64,000 nt of DNA from Trebonia sp963737285 (GTDB lineage Bacteria > Actinomycetota > Actinomycetes > Streptosporangiales > Streptosporangiaceae). The notes under the pieces are model-generated. The model was not told the DNA's origin. It was given only the letters and a program-made list of their open reading frames with translations, and did no database searches. Where the stretch lies: the NCBI GenBank assembly GCA_963737285.1, contig CAVTRT010000002.1, positions 992,001 to 1,056,000 on the forward strand. Direction: 5' to 3'. Made by a program: the position numbers and the translations under genes. Positions 1 to 8,299 of the stretch are shown here, piece after piece. Numbering within the stretch: the stretch's first letter is position 1; every line of letters begins with the position of its first letter.

Positions 1-552
1 CTGGACCTGTGCCGGCAGGCCGGCCTCGGTCTGCGAGAAGAAGTACCGGCCGTCGTCGGTGTACAGGTCCCAGACGTTGACGCCCGCCTTGCCCGGTGCG
101 CCCGTCTTGCGTTCCACCAGCGTGGCGTCGTCGGCCGGCCGCGGCTCGGCGACGAGGACGTCGGTCAGCTTCACCAGTTGCTGCTGGGCATCGATCGGTC
201 CGGCCGACGCGCCGGCGCTAGCCGCCGCGGGCGCCCCGGAGGCTGACGCGGCCGGCGTCGCGGGTCGCGGCGCCGACGTGGTGGCAAGCGCCACGGCCGC
301 CGCGGCCGCGACCGCGGCGACCCCGGCGCCGATGCCGACCTTGCCCCTGGTGCCCAGGGTCCTGCGGCGGCGGTTGCGCGCCTGGGAGGATCCCCTTCCC
401 CACACCGGAGCCGCCGCTGGCACCCGAGCCGCTTCCGGCAGGGACCCGGAGTCGGCCACGGCTCCCCGCAGCATCGTCCGGGCCCGCTCGTACGCCTCGG
501 GACTCAGGGGTGTCACGTCCTGCAGCTGACTTACCAGATCCATCTCGTCCAT
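1..552 (-). CDS. CU044_5270-type membrane protein, C-terminus beyond the left edge
   Basis: The frame runs off the left edge after 184 codons. The N-terminus is charged and cytoplasmic (MDEMDLVSQL), then comes an Arg-rich stretch, one hydrophobic Ala/Val segment at about residues 70-90 and an Ala/Ser/Pro-rich linker leading to an extracytoplasmic part with KTGAPGKAGVNVWDLYTDDG. This layout matches the CU044_5270 family, single-pass proteins usually encoded directly after an ECF sigma factor, where they are thought to act as anti-sigma-like partners. The ATG lies two bases after the stop of the sigma gene, so the two are translationally linked. The family assignment rests on layout and context; the C-terminal domain is not visible. 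Confidence 0.75.
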   Translation of the reverse strand, partial: MDEMDLVSQLQDVTPLSPEAYERARTMLRGAVADSGSLPEAARVPAAAPVWGRGSSQARNRRRRTLGTRGKVGIGAGVAAVAAAAAVALATTSAPRPATPAASASGAPAAASAGASAGPIDAQQQLVKLTDVLVAEPRPADDATLVERKTGAPGKAGVNVWDLYTDDGRYFFSQTEAGLPAQVQ

Positions 553-554
553 GG

Positions 555-1124
555 TCACTTGGTCTCCTTCACAGTGTTGAGTTCCGTCAAGAGCACGGCC
601 ACTTCCGGGGCGTTCCGCAGCGCCATCCGGGCCTGGTGCAGCAGGCGGCGTGCCGTCCCGGCCGGCATGCCGAGCACCCGCGCGGCGTCAGCGACGGTCA
701 GGTCTTCCCAGGCGACCAGCGTCAGCACCTCTCGCTCGTCGGCCCTGAGCCGCGCGAGGGCAACCCGCAGCCCCGTCTGGGTGTCCACCCGCACGTCCAC
801 CGCTGGCCAGGGATCCCACCCGCTCGCCAGGCCCGTCACGTCCGGTAGCAGGTCCTCAGCCGGCCGGTCCCGCCAGTAATGCCGCAGCCGGTTCAGCGCC
901 ATCGTGTACAGCCACGGCCGCGCCTCGGCGAACGACCGGTCATAGGTCCGCCGGGACTCGAAGGCCGCGACCCACACATCGCCGAGCAGGTCCTCGGCCG
1001 CATCGCGCCCCACTCTCCGCTCGAGGTAAGCCCCGATCGCAACCTCATGCCGACAGACCACCTCCATGAACGCTTCCGCGTCGCCGGACAGCGACCTGCC
1101 GATCAATTCCGCGTCTGACGCCAT
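555..1124 (-). CDS. ECF-family RNA polymerase sigma factor
   Basis: The protein has about 189 residues. Region 2 contains AEDLLGDVWVAAFESR and RPWLYTMALNRLRHYWRDR, the usual core-RNAP and -10 recognition helices. Region 4 contains DEREVLTLVAWEDLTVADAARV followed by GMPAGTARRLLHQARMALR, the -35 helix-turn-helix. The frame extends upstream to 1157, but the ATG at 1124 is preferred because GAGGAGG lies just upstream. It is followed at two bases by a CU044_5270-type membrane protein, probably its regulator. The inducing signal cannot be read from the sequence. Confidence 0.92.
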   Translation of the reverse strand: MASDAELIGRSLSGDAEAFMEVVCRHEVAIGAYLERRVGRDAAEDLLGDVWVAAFESRRTYDRSFAEARPWLYTMALNRLRHYWRDRPAEDLLPDVTGLASGWDPWPAVDVRVDTQTGLRVALARLRADEREVLTLVAWEDLTVADAARVLGMPAGTARRLLHQARMALRNAPEVAVLLTELNTVKETK

Positions 1125-1486
1125 GTCCCTCCTCGTCTCTGCTGCTTCGCTCTCCACCCCGTATTAGCCAGTTCACCCCCAAAGCGTTCAGGTCCCGGTG
1201 CCAGCAGAGCCGGGTCCGGTGCCGTGCCGGAACTCATGCATGGCCGATGACCTGGCGTTTCATGCTAGCTAGCGCGTGGTCTAATGCCTGTGATGTGGTG
1301 GCCTTCGGCTGGCTCGACCGTCATGCCGGGCTTGTCGCCAGCTACCAGCCCGGAAGCCAGCATGCGACACGCCCTGTCGTGACCTCAGGCAGGCAGATGG
1401 ACTAGCGCCGCAGGGTGGGAGGGCCACGGATAGCGGGCGACGGCTCTTCTCGCGAACCCCGCAGGCCAGGGCGATACGCTGTCGCC
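1125..1486. other. intergenic region between divergent genes
   Basis: The stretch separates the minus-strand sigma operon from the plus-strand gene at 1487. It must hold both promoters, but I see no clear -35/-10 pair, RNA gene or repeat. Confidence 0.4.
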
Positions 1487-2974
1487 GTGAGCACGAAGAA
1501 GCGCCAGGGTTCCGCGGCCCCGGCAGGCACGCCAGCTAGCAGTGGCCCGAGCATGAGCGAGGCTCTCGACGAGCTGTGGGCAGTCCTGGATACAGGTAGC
1601 CTCCTCGACGCCGAGGTACAGGTGGCGGGGCTGCTGGCACTGCCCGCGCTGAACCGGAGCACCCGGGCCGAGGGGCAGGAGTTCGTCGGTGCCCTCATCG
1701 CGGCCGCCGCCCGCAAGCAGCCTGTTTCGTTGGCCGCCGCGTTCTACCGCCTGCTGATGGCGCTCGGTCCGCCCAGCGTCAAGAAGATGGCCAGCGGCGC
1801 GCTGCGCGAGATCACCGCCAGCGGCGTCTACCCGCCGAGCTGGGTGACGGAGATCGGCAAGCCGGTCCCCGCCGAGGCGTGGCACCGGTACAACGTGTTC
1901 GGCGACGAGGAGGCGGTCGTCATCACGTTCGCCTACGGCCAGGAACGGCACGCGCTCCTGGTCCGGATCGACCGGACGGTGCTGCCGACCGCCACGGTGA
2001 TCGGAATCAGCCCGGAGGCGGAGCAGCTTGTGGCGGCAATCACGGGCGAGGGCAGCCCGCTGGAGCGCACCGACCAGGTCTCGCTGGCCGTCGCGCGCAT
2101 CCTGGTCGAGGGACCGCTGGCCCGCGCTGCACAAACTGGGGGCCGCGGCCTGACCCCGAGCTCGATGACGTTCCTGCCGCTGGCCCGGGCGCATGTCAAG
2201 CGCCTGCCTGTACCTGAGGATGCCGCCGGGGGCGCCACCGAGGTGGCGACGTATACCGCCGCCGACCGGGCCGCGGCCGTGGACGCGTTCTTGTCCAGCC
2301 CGCAGGTTGCCGAGGCCGGCGATGTGGAGGTCGCGCGGTTCTGGGCGCAGGCGCTCACCGGCTACAGCGGCAGGATCGCCAGCGAGCCGCCAGCCCAGGT
2401 GGGACCGCGCAAGCTGGCGGCGATGCTAGGACACGTGGCGAGCTCGTTTGCGCTGACCGACCAGCAGCGCGAGGGGGCGGGGCAGGCGGTGACGGCGTGG
2501 ACCACGTGGGCGGCCGGTCAGCAGGGCCTGGACGAGCGGGCCACCGAACAGCTCCTGGCGGCAGTGCCAAAGGCGCTGGAGGAGTTCCCCGCCGCCTACG
2601 CGGACCCGGGCACGACGCTGGCGCGAGCCTACGTGAGCGACCTGGCGACCAGCGACGGCGACGTCACCGCGCTGAGCGCTGCGGTCACCCGCCGGACGAT
2701 AGCCGTGCCCTTCCCGAAGATAGGACAGGACGGCTCCGCCGCGATGGACGTCACCAGCCCGGCCGCTCGCGCCGACATGGTGGCGCAGGAGTTCGGGCTG
2801 TGCAACCTTGAGGATGGGCAGACCCGCGAGGACCTCATCGCTGGCGCGACCCGCGTGGTCGAGGAACTGTGGTCCGGCCAGCCGGCCGCGACCTTTGAGG
2901 CGGCTAGCAAGCTTCTCACCGAGGGCCACTCCCGTCACGACGCCATCCATGCCCTGCTGCGGTCAGCCGGGTAA
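1487..2974 (+). CDS. unrecognised protein, about 495 residues
   Basis: I do not recognise the family. The start is placed at GTG 1487 (VSTKKRQGS), after which the sequence reads as a basic tail, an Ala/Ser linker and a folded domain; the frame is open back to 1415. Residues 25-150 are helical and resemble a short helical-repeat region. A central part contains VVITFAYGQERHALLVRID, a likely beta hairpin. The C-terminus is long, helical and acidic and ends in LLTEGHSRHDAIHALLRSAG, a G-x-S-R-H-x-A-I-H motif seen at the C-termini of several uncharacterised actinobacterial proteins. There is no signal peptide or membrane segment. No operon partner is evident. Confidence 0.75.
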   Translation: MSTKKRQGSAAPAGTPASSGPSMSEALDELWAVLDTGSLLDAEVQVAGLLALPALNRSTRAEGQEFVGALIAAAARKQPVSLAAAFYRLLMALGPPSVKKMASGALREITASGVYPPSWVTEIGKPVPAEAWHRYNVFGDEEAVVITFAYGQERHALLVRIDRTVLPTATVIGISPEAEQLVAAITGEGSPLERTDQVSLAVARILVEGPLARAAQTGGRGLTPSSMTFLPLARAHVKRLPVPEDAAGGATEVATYTAADRAAAVDAFLSSPQVAEAGDVEVARFWAQALTGYSGRIASEPPAQVGPRKLAAMLGHVASSFALTDQQREGAGQAVTAWTTWAAGQQGLDERATEQLLAAVPKALEEFPAAYADPGTTLARAYVSDLATSDGDVTALSAAVTRRTIAVPFPKIGQDGSAAMDVTSPAARADMVAQEFGLCNLEDGQTREDLIAGATRVVEELWSGQPAATFEAASKLLTEGHSRHDAIHALLRSAG

Positions 2975-2992
2975 CCAATCCTTAGGCGGTGC

Positions 2993-4789
2993 CTAAGATC
3001 CGTACCCGGAAGGGGAAATGGCGCATAATCTCGTGGGGTGGACGACTTCTTCGACTTCAAGGAACTGCGGGTCCGGCAGCCGGGGAAGATCCTTCCCGGC
3101 AGGGCCAGCTACGAGATCTTCGACGACAAGAAGCACCTGCTCGCCACCGTCGCGGAGACCGAGAACCGCACGGTTCTCGACAAGATCGCCCAGCTCGTGC
3201 CCGAGACGCGGGTGCTCGCGGTAACCTCTCCCGTCGGTGAGTACATGTTCACCCTGGAGTTCCTGGGCAGCAAGTGGGTCGCCGAGCTGACCGACCCGGA
3301 CGGCGCCCTCATCGGCAAGATCCGCATCGGCGGAAGCCGTCGCCACTACACCCTCTTTGACGCCGAGGGCACGGAGATCGGCCAGGCCGTCGGTGACCTG
3401 TCGGTCACCCGGTTCCAGGTCACGGGCACGAACGTGCCGCCTTTCGCGGAGATCCGCAAGACGTTCGCCGGGCCGTTCAAGGAGGCATTCACTTCCGCCG
3501 ACCACTACACGGTCAAGTTCAGTGCCATACGGGTCCCAGCGCTGCTGCGCACCCTGGCGGTCATGGTTCCCGTCGTCTTGGACCTCGTCAGGTACGACGC
3601 GTAAACGTATCCCGCCACTTGATGGCGGCAAGTCAGTGCCCGTCGAGGAGCGATACCACACGCGCTTGGGCCGCGCCGGCTCGCTGGCGACCGCGAGCTC
3701 CACGGTGGCGGGCATCCGGGAGGTGACGGTGCGGAACAAGTCCGCGGGGATGCGGCTCTGCCCGATCAGGGCATCAGTTCCCACGCCCGAGGCGGACAGC
3801 AGTTCCACCGCGCGTGGCAGCGTCGACGGCTGCTCAGCCAGGCTGACCCGGCCAGGCTCGGCATGCCGCCAGCCGCGTGCGGAAAGCGTGGCCATGGCGT
3901 TGCGGTAGGAGACGTCGGACAGCCGCCCGACAGACCTGGCCCGCTGCAGCAGCGCCGCGATGGGCACGCCCCACTGCTCCTTCAGCCGGGCAAGCGCGCG
4001 CCAGGACCCCGATCCCATCGACGAGGGCAGTTTCTCCCCGATCCACGCGGCGGGCATCAGCAACTCGGCGGCGAACCGGCTCGCCTGCTCCTCGACGATC
4101 CGCCCGCCAGGGTCGGTGCCGGAGTGCATGACCAGGTGCCCGAGCTCATGGGCCACGTCGAGCCGCTGCCGGTAGTAGTCCCGCCTGACCGGGTTGAGCA
4201 CGACCACCGGCCGCGGCGGGCTGTCCAAGCAGTAGGCGCCCACCGCGGCGACCGGTGGCGGGCTGAAGACGACTAGCACGCCGTGGCTTTCTAGCAGCCG
4301 GATCAGGTGCGCGGCGGGTCCCGGCGGCATTCCCCACGCCTTTCGCACGGCTCGTGCGGCACACTCGGGCCCGTCACCTCTTTCTTCCAGAACGTCGACC
4401 GCAACTGCCGGCACCTCCACCGCCGGGCATTCGACGTGCCTTTCCAGGCTGGTCGCGATGTCGAGCGCGAGCTGGCCGTAGGCGAGCGCCTGGTCACGGG
4501 CAAGCTGGCTGGCCGACCGCAGCGACCGAAAGTGCGCCGCCGCCGACTGGGCCGCGACGTCATACGGCCCGATGGCGAAGAACCCGGGGGCGACCCGGAG
4601 GCTGAGCGCCAGCCGCCTCACCGTCGCGGCCGTGGGGCGCTTGGCCCCCGACTCCCACGCGGCGACGGCCGTCGCGCTCATGCCGATCAGCGACGCGAGA
4701 TCGCTCTTGCGCAGCCCCGCGAGGCGACGGGCCATGGTCAGCCGGGCCCCGTCGAAGACCGCGGCGGCGTCATCGAGGGACAAGGTCAT
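2993..4789 (-). CDS. XRE-family regulator with ImmA/IrrE metallopeptidase domain
   Basis: Residues 1-70 form an XRE helix-turn-helix (LAGLRKSDLASLIGMSATAV, AWESGAKRPTAATVRRLALS). Residues about 150-260 form an ImmA/IrrE (COG2856) zinc-peptidase domain with the HExxH motif in DVAHELGHLVMHSG and the downstream EEQASRFAAELLMP. Known relatives cleave or inactivate repressors or act as antitoxin-like regulators. The ATG overlaps the TGA of the upstream gene (ATGA). Oddly, there is no in-frame stop until 2993, so the last 200 or so codons run antisense through the opposite gene and have low-complexity, shadow-like composition. A one-base frame change near 3660 would reach a TGA at 3633, giving the length expected for the family (about 380 residues). 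The real end is probably there. Confidence 0.8.
   Translation of the reverse strand: MTLSLDDAAAVFDGARLTMARRLAGLRKSDLASLIGMSATAVAAWESGAKRPTAATVRRLALSLRVAPGFFAIGPYDVAAQSAAAHFRSLRSASQLARDQALAYGQLALDIATSLERHVECPAVEVPAVAVDVLEERGDGPECAARAVRKAWGMPPGPAAHLIRLLESHGVLVVFSPPPVAAVGAYCLDSPPRPVVVLNPVRRDYYRQRLDVAHELGHLVMHSGTDPGGRIVEEQASRFAAELLMPAAWIGEKLPSSMGSGSWRALARLKEQWGVPIAALLQRARSVGRLSDVSYRNAMATLSARGWRHAEPGRVSLAEQPSTLPRAVELLSASGVGTDALIGQSRIPADLFRTVTSRMPATVELAVASEPARPKRVWYRSSTGTDLPPSSGGIRLRVVPDEVQDDGNHDRQGAQQRWDPYGTELDRVVVGGSECLLERPGERLADLRERRHVRARDLEPGDRQVTDGLADLRALGVKEGVVATASADADLADEGAVRVGQLGDPLAAQELQGEHVLTDGRGYREHPRLGHELGDLVENRAVLGLRDGGEQVLLVVEDLVAGPAGKDLPRLPDPQFLEVEEVVHPTRLCAISPSGYGS
3038..3604 (+). 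CDS. LURP-one-related / scramblase-like beta-barrel protein
   Basis: The 188-residue protein shows the paired beta-strand pattern of the LOR (LURP-one-related, tubby-like) fold. Residues 1-30 contain RQPGKILPGRASYEIFD, then come repeated short strands with Gly-Asp turns (DPDGALIGKIRIGG, YTLFDAEGTEIGQAVGDL), and a hydrophobic C-terminal helix follows (PALLRTLAVMVPVVLDLV). Prokaryotic members have no firmly established role. The start is GTG 3038. A CATAAT hexamer at 3023-3028 sits at -10 distance from the start codon, suggesting a leaderless transcript. The whole gene lies antisense to an uninterrupted reading frame on the minus strand. Confidence 0.72.
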   Translation: MDDFFDFKELRVRQPGKILPGRASYEIFDDKKHLLATVAETENRTVLDKIAQLVPETRVLAVTSPVGEYMFTLEFLGSKWVAELTDPDGALIGKIRIGGSRRHYTLFDAEGTEIGQAVGDLSVTRFQVTGTNVPPFAEIRKTFAGPFKEAFTSADHYTVKFSAIRVPALLRTLAVMVPVVLDLVRYDA

Positions 4790-5619
4790 CGAGCGTGGCC
4801 ATAATCCTCGGTTCGGACTAGCCGTAGCCGTGCGGGCACGTCCGGTGTGGTACCGGACACTGCGGACGGCACTACGGAAGCCAGTGGCGCCTCTCCCGCC
4901 GTCGGCAGGTCTGTCGCCGGCAGGTCTATGGTGGCCAGGTCCTCGAACCAGTACCAGGCTGGCCCGCCCGCCGTGTTCATCCGCGGCCGCCCGAAGATCA
5001 GTTCCGTCTCCCCGCTGCACGGCTCCAGGCTGTGCGCGACTACGAACGTGGGCAAGTCCGGGATCTGGCGCGGGTCCGTCACGCCGCGCCCCAGCGGCGC
5101 CCCGGTGCCGAGAAGGTCGGCGCCAAGGAGCTCATCAAGGCCGAACAGGACATCTTCGAAGTCCTGCGCTGGCGGCTTCTGCATGGCGACGATGCGCTTG
5201 GTCCGGCTCTTGTACGCCCACGGCATCGTCTTGACGAAGCCGAACTCGCCGGAGGCGATCAGGAACCGGCCGGCCCGGCACGCCCAGCCGGGGCTGCCGT
5301 GCAGGTCATGGCGTACCACGATGCCCGGCTCGACATGCGGCAGGGCCGCTAGGTCCTGCTCCGACAACTCGGCGAAAACCGCGTCGAGGCTGGCGTCCCC
5401 GTCGCAGTCCGGCACCGCGTACCGGTCGCAGCGCAGCACCCGGTCCAGTCGGTCCCGGAACAGGACGTACCTGGTGTTCCCCAGCCAGGCCGTGTCGTGC
5501 CCGTCGCGCGGCGAGTAGATCTCCAGTGCCCGCCGCACGGCCGACTCGTACGCCCACCGGATCGCCACGAGCACCCCAGCGTGCCGCAGTGCGCCGATGA
5601 CTTCCGCATGTTCGTCCAT
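4786..5619 (-). CDS. unknown protein coupled to the ImmA/IrrE regulator
   Basis: The protein has 277 residues and I do not recognise it. It is acidic, has no membrane segments and is rich in aromatic residues around VKTMPWAYKSRTKRIVAMQ and GGPAWYWFEDLATIDLP. The mid-region contains IVVRHDLHGSPGWACRAGRFLIASGEF. Its stop overlaps the start of the XRE-ImmA/IrrE gene, so the two are almost certainly one module. In comparable modules the partner of a COG2856 protein is a toxin or a substrate; that role is inference here. Confidence 0.7.
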   Translation of the reverse strand: MDEHAEVIGALRHAGVLVAIRWAYESAVRRALEIYSPRDGHDTAWLGNTRYVLFRDRLDRVLRCDRYAVPDCDGDASLDAVFAELSEQDLAALPHVEPGIVVRHDLHGSPGWACRAGRFLIASGEFGFVKTMPWAYKSRTKRIVAMQKPPAQDFEDVLFGLDELLGADLLGTGAPLGRGVTDPRQIPDLPTFVVAHSLEPCSGETELIFGRPRMNTAGGPAWYWFEDLATIDLPATDLPTAGEAPLASVVPSAVSGTTPDVPARLRLVRTEDYGHAR

Positions 5620-5697
5620 GCCGCCAAACCTACACTGGAACCAGTAAATAGCGCGTCAAACTGAACCACTCGGCGTGCCTCGGAACTTTGCGAGCGG

Positions 5698-5769
5698 TGC
5701 GCCATCGCTGCTGCCATAGCGACAGCAGCGTCACATTGCGTACATTTCCCCATCGCAGCGATGGCGCCG
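5698..5769. repeat. 72-bp imperfect palindromic dispersed repeat, copy A
   Basis: The arms GCGCCATCGCTGC and GCAGCGATGGCGC flank a core with CATTGCGTACATT. The same arm-core arrangement recurs at 33446-33564, so this is a dispersed element, not a local terminator. Confidence 0.7.
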
Positions 5770-5773
5770 TTGC

Positions 5774-5864
5774 TGCTCCTGCAGCGTCTGCGCTCCTGCG
5801 GCGTCTGCGCTCCTGCGGCGCCTGCGCTCCTGCAGCGCCTGCGCTCCTGCGGCGGCTGCGCTCC
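5774..5864. repeat. 17-bp tandem repeat, five copies plus a partial
   Basis: Units follow CGCTCCTGCGGCGTCTG with one to three changes. The length is not a multiple of three and the array lies between genes, so it is a non-coding minisatellite. Confidence 0.85.
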
Positions 5865-5869
5865 GGGCC

Positions 5870-6382
5870 AGGCGATGACTGGCAGGTGGGACAGTTCGTG
5901 GCCGCCGGCCGGCCGGTGGGGCCACGCCCGCTCGAGGTGCCGGAACCGCCGGCCCGGGACGGCCCCGCCGCGGCGATGCCCGCATCCCCGCCAGGACCCC
6001 GGCTCGCCAGGCGTCGATAAGCCGGCGAGTCACGCTCGGTTCGCTCGTGGCCCTGTTCGGCCGCGCGAACTGGTGGTTCCCTGCTCAAGCCAAAGGCGGA
6101 CCGATTCGTTCTGAAATAGTCAAAAAGGGGTCAAATAATTCCCATGGGAGTGGCAACCTGCCGCAACGCGACGAAAATCACAATTATTCATGCTGGCTCA
6201 GTTTAGCGGTTCTCCTCCCATGGCCAAGCTTGGGATATCTCCTATTGGTCCAGACCGCTCAGCCCTGTGGCCAGCGGATATGGAGTAAGACTGGCTTCCG
6301 GACGCGTCATGGGCCCGGCACTATGAAGGAATCGCAAACTTCGTCAGGCGCAATGCATGACGACACGACGAGAGGATCAAGA
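5870..6382 (+). promoter_or_regulatory. pckG upstream region
   Basis: About 500 bases separate the repeat array from pckG. The stretch 6110-6260 is clearly more AT-rich than its surroundings and is the likely place for the pckG promoter. The frame of pckG is open upstream to 6047, but that part lacks PEPCK homology and is treated as leader. I cannot point to a specific operator. Confidence 0.45.
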
Positions 6383-8218
6383 GTGGCCGACGTCGACACC
6401 ATCCTTGACGGCGCTGGGCTGACGAACGCTAAGGTGCGCGAGTACGTGCGCTACTGGGCCGAGGTTACCGGCCCGGAGAGCATCGAGGTGGTTAGCGTCA
6501 CCGACGATGCTCGCCTTATCTCCGAAGCCCTGGACGCCGGGGAGATCTTGCCCGCAGGCGAGGGCCTGTACTACTCGCGCAGCTACCACAAGGACACGGC
6601 GCGCTCGGAGGAGCGCACGATCGTGGCCACCAGCAACGAGTCCGACAAGGGCGTATACAACAACTGGCGCCCGGCGGCCGAGATGAAGGAGTTGCTCACC
6701 GGGCTGATGCGCGGCGCCTGCGCGGGCAAGACCATGTACGTGATCCCGTACCTGATGGCCGCGCCGGGATCCCCGCTGGAAAAGTACGCGGTGGGCGTCC
6801 AGCTCACCGACAACCGTGCCGTGGTCCTGCACATCAACCGGATGGCTCGGGTCAGCCCGCAGTACGTCAACAACCTCCAGGACCAGGACCACTTCGTCCG
6901 CGCCGTGCACGTGACCGGTGACCTGCCCAACCTCGGCCAGGGCACCCCGGACGACAAGCGGTACTTCGTGACCGTGGCCGACGAGCGGACGATCTTGCAC
7001 TTCGGCTCGTCTTACGGCGGCAACGCGCTGCTCGGCAAGATCGCCCACGGCCTGCGCCAGGCGTCCTACGACGGCTGGGCCTCGGGCAAGTTCCTGGGCG
7101 AGCAGTTCATGCTGCTTGGCATCACCGACAAGCAGACCGGCAAGAAATGGCACATCGCCGGCGGCTTCCCGAGCGCGTCCGGCAAGACCAACCTGGCCAT
7201 GACGCTGTCGCCCGATGCCCTCGGCGACCGGTACAACGTCGAGTTCTACGGGGACGACATCGCCTGGATGTGGGCCGGCGAAGACGGCCGGCTGTACGGC
7301 ATGAACCCCGAGTTCGGCGTGTTCGGCGTGGCCAAGGACACCAACGAGAAGACCAACCCGACCGCCCTGGAGGCGATCAAGCCGGGTACCAAGGCGATCT
7401 TCACCAACATCGCCTACAACGAGAAGACCCACCAGACCTGGTTCGAGGGCCGCACCCCGCAGCCGCCGGCCGACCTCGAAGGCTGGCTGGACTGGAAGGG
7501 CGACCCGATCGCGGACCGCACGCCGCAGCAGGCGGACCAGCCGTGGGCGCACCCGAACAGCCGGTTCACCACGACGTTGGCGAACGTTCCGAACGTCGCC
7601 GCCGACTTCGACAAGCCGGCGGGCGTGCCGATCGACGGCATCATCTTCGGCGGCCGCACCCGCGACCGCGAGCCGCTTGTCCGCGCGATCACCGACGTGG
7701 CCGAGGGCGTGTACGACGGCCTCACGCTGGGTGCCGAGGCGACCTTCGCGGCCGACGGCCTGGACGGGCAGCTGCGCTACGACCCGATGTCGATGCGGCC
7801 GTTCATGTCCTACCCGGAGGGCGCTTACGCCGCGCACTGGCTGAAGATCATCGGCGAGTGCTCGCACCAGCCGATCTTCGCCCACGTCAACTGGTTCCAG
7901 CGGGACGCCCGCGACGGGCACTTCCTGTGGCCAGGCTACCGCGAGAACCTGCGCGCGCTGCTGTGGCTGATGCAGCTCAAGGACGGCGAGGTCACTGGCG
8001 TGCAGACCCCGGTCGGCATCATCCCGGCCAAGGAGGAGCTGAACCTCGACGGCCTGCAGATTGACCCGGCGGACCTGGACACGCTGCTCACGATCGACGT
8101 CGACCGCTGGAGGCAGGAGATCGGCTTCCGCGAGAAGCACCTAGCCCAGTTCGACGGGCTGCCCGAGGAGATCTGGACGGCCCACAGCCGAGTAGCCAAG
8201 GCGCTCGAGGAGGCCTGA
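6383..8218 (+). CDS. pckG: phosphoenolpyruvate carboxykinase (GTP)
   Basis: Converts oxaloacetate and GTP to PEP, CO2 and GDP in the cytoplasm, the first committed step of gluconeogenesis. The 611-residue length is typical of the GTP class. Visible motifs are the P-loop-like kinase-1 motif GGFPSASGKTNLAM, the metal site VEFYGDDIAWMW, RTRDREPLV, the specificity-loop region with FAHVNWFQRDARDG and FLWPGYRENLRAL. The start is GTG 6383, preceded by GAGAGG at good spacing. The gene stands alone and is closed by a strong palindrome at 8235-8282. Confidence 0.97.
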   Translation: MADVDTILDGAGLTNAKVREYVRYWAEVTGPESIEVVSVTDDARLISEALDAGEILPAGEGLYYSRSYHKDTARSEERTIVATSNESDKGVYNNWRPAAEMKELLTGLMRGACAGKTMYVIPYLMAAPGSPLEKYAVGVQLTDNRAVVLHINRMARVSPQYVNNLQDQDHFVRAVHVTGDLPNLGQGTPDDKRYFVTVADERTILHFGSSYGGNALLGKIAHGLRQASYDGWASGKFLGEQFMLLGITDKQTGKKWHIAGGFPSASGKTNLAMTLSPDALGDRYNVEFYGDDIAWMWAGEDGRLYGMNPEFGVFGVAKDTNEKTNPTALEAIKPGTKAIFTNIAYNEKTHQTWFEGRTPQPPADLEGWLDWKGDPIADRTPQQADQPWAHPNSRFTTTLANVPNVAADFDKPAGVPIDGIIFGGRTRDREPLVRAITDVAEGVYDGLTLGAEATFAADGLDGQLRYDPMSMRPFMSYPEGAYAAHWLKIIGECSHQPIFAHVNWFQRDARDGHFLWPGYRENLRALLWLMQLKDGEVTGVQTPVGIIPAKEELNLDGLQIDPADLDTLLTIDVDRWRQEIGFREKHLAQFDGLPEEIWTAHSRVAKALEEA

Positions 8219-8234
8219 CCCGGTAACCCCATTA

Positions 8235-8282
8235 CCGAACGGGTAGTGGCCGGTCTCGCGAGACCGGCCACTACCCGTTCGG
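8235..8282. terminator. perfect 48-bp palindrome, likely bidirectional terminator
   Basis: Two 24-base arms are exact reverse complements with no intervening loop bases. The element sits between the convergent pckG and GTPase operon ends. No T-run follows, as is common in high-GC actinobacteria. Confidence 0.85.
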
Positions 8283-8299
8283 TTCGGTGCCTTACGGGC

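Noticed and set aside
6377..8140. Long minus-strand frame opposite pckG
   Set aside because: Its composition mirrors the pckG codon pattern; it is a shadow of a well-recognised gene.
8235..8282. Transposon end or att site
   Set aside because: The palindrome is perfect and placed exactly between convergent stops, which fits a terminator; no second copy was seen in the window.
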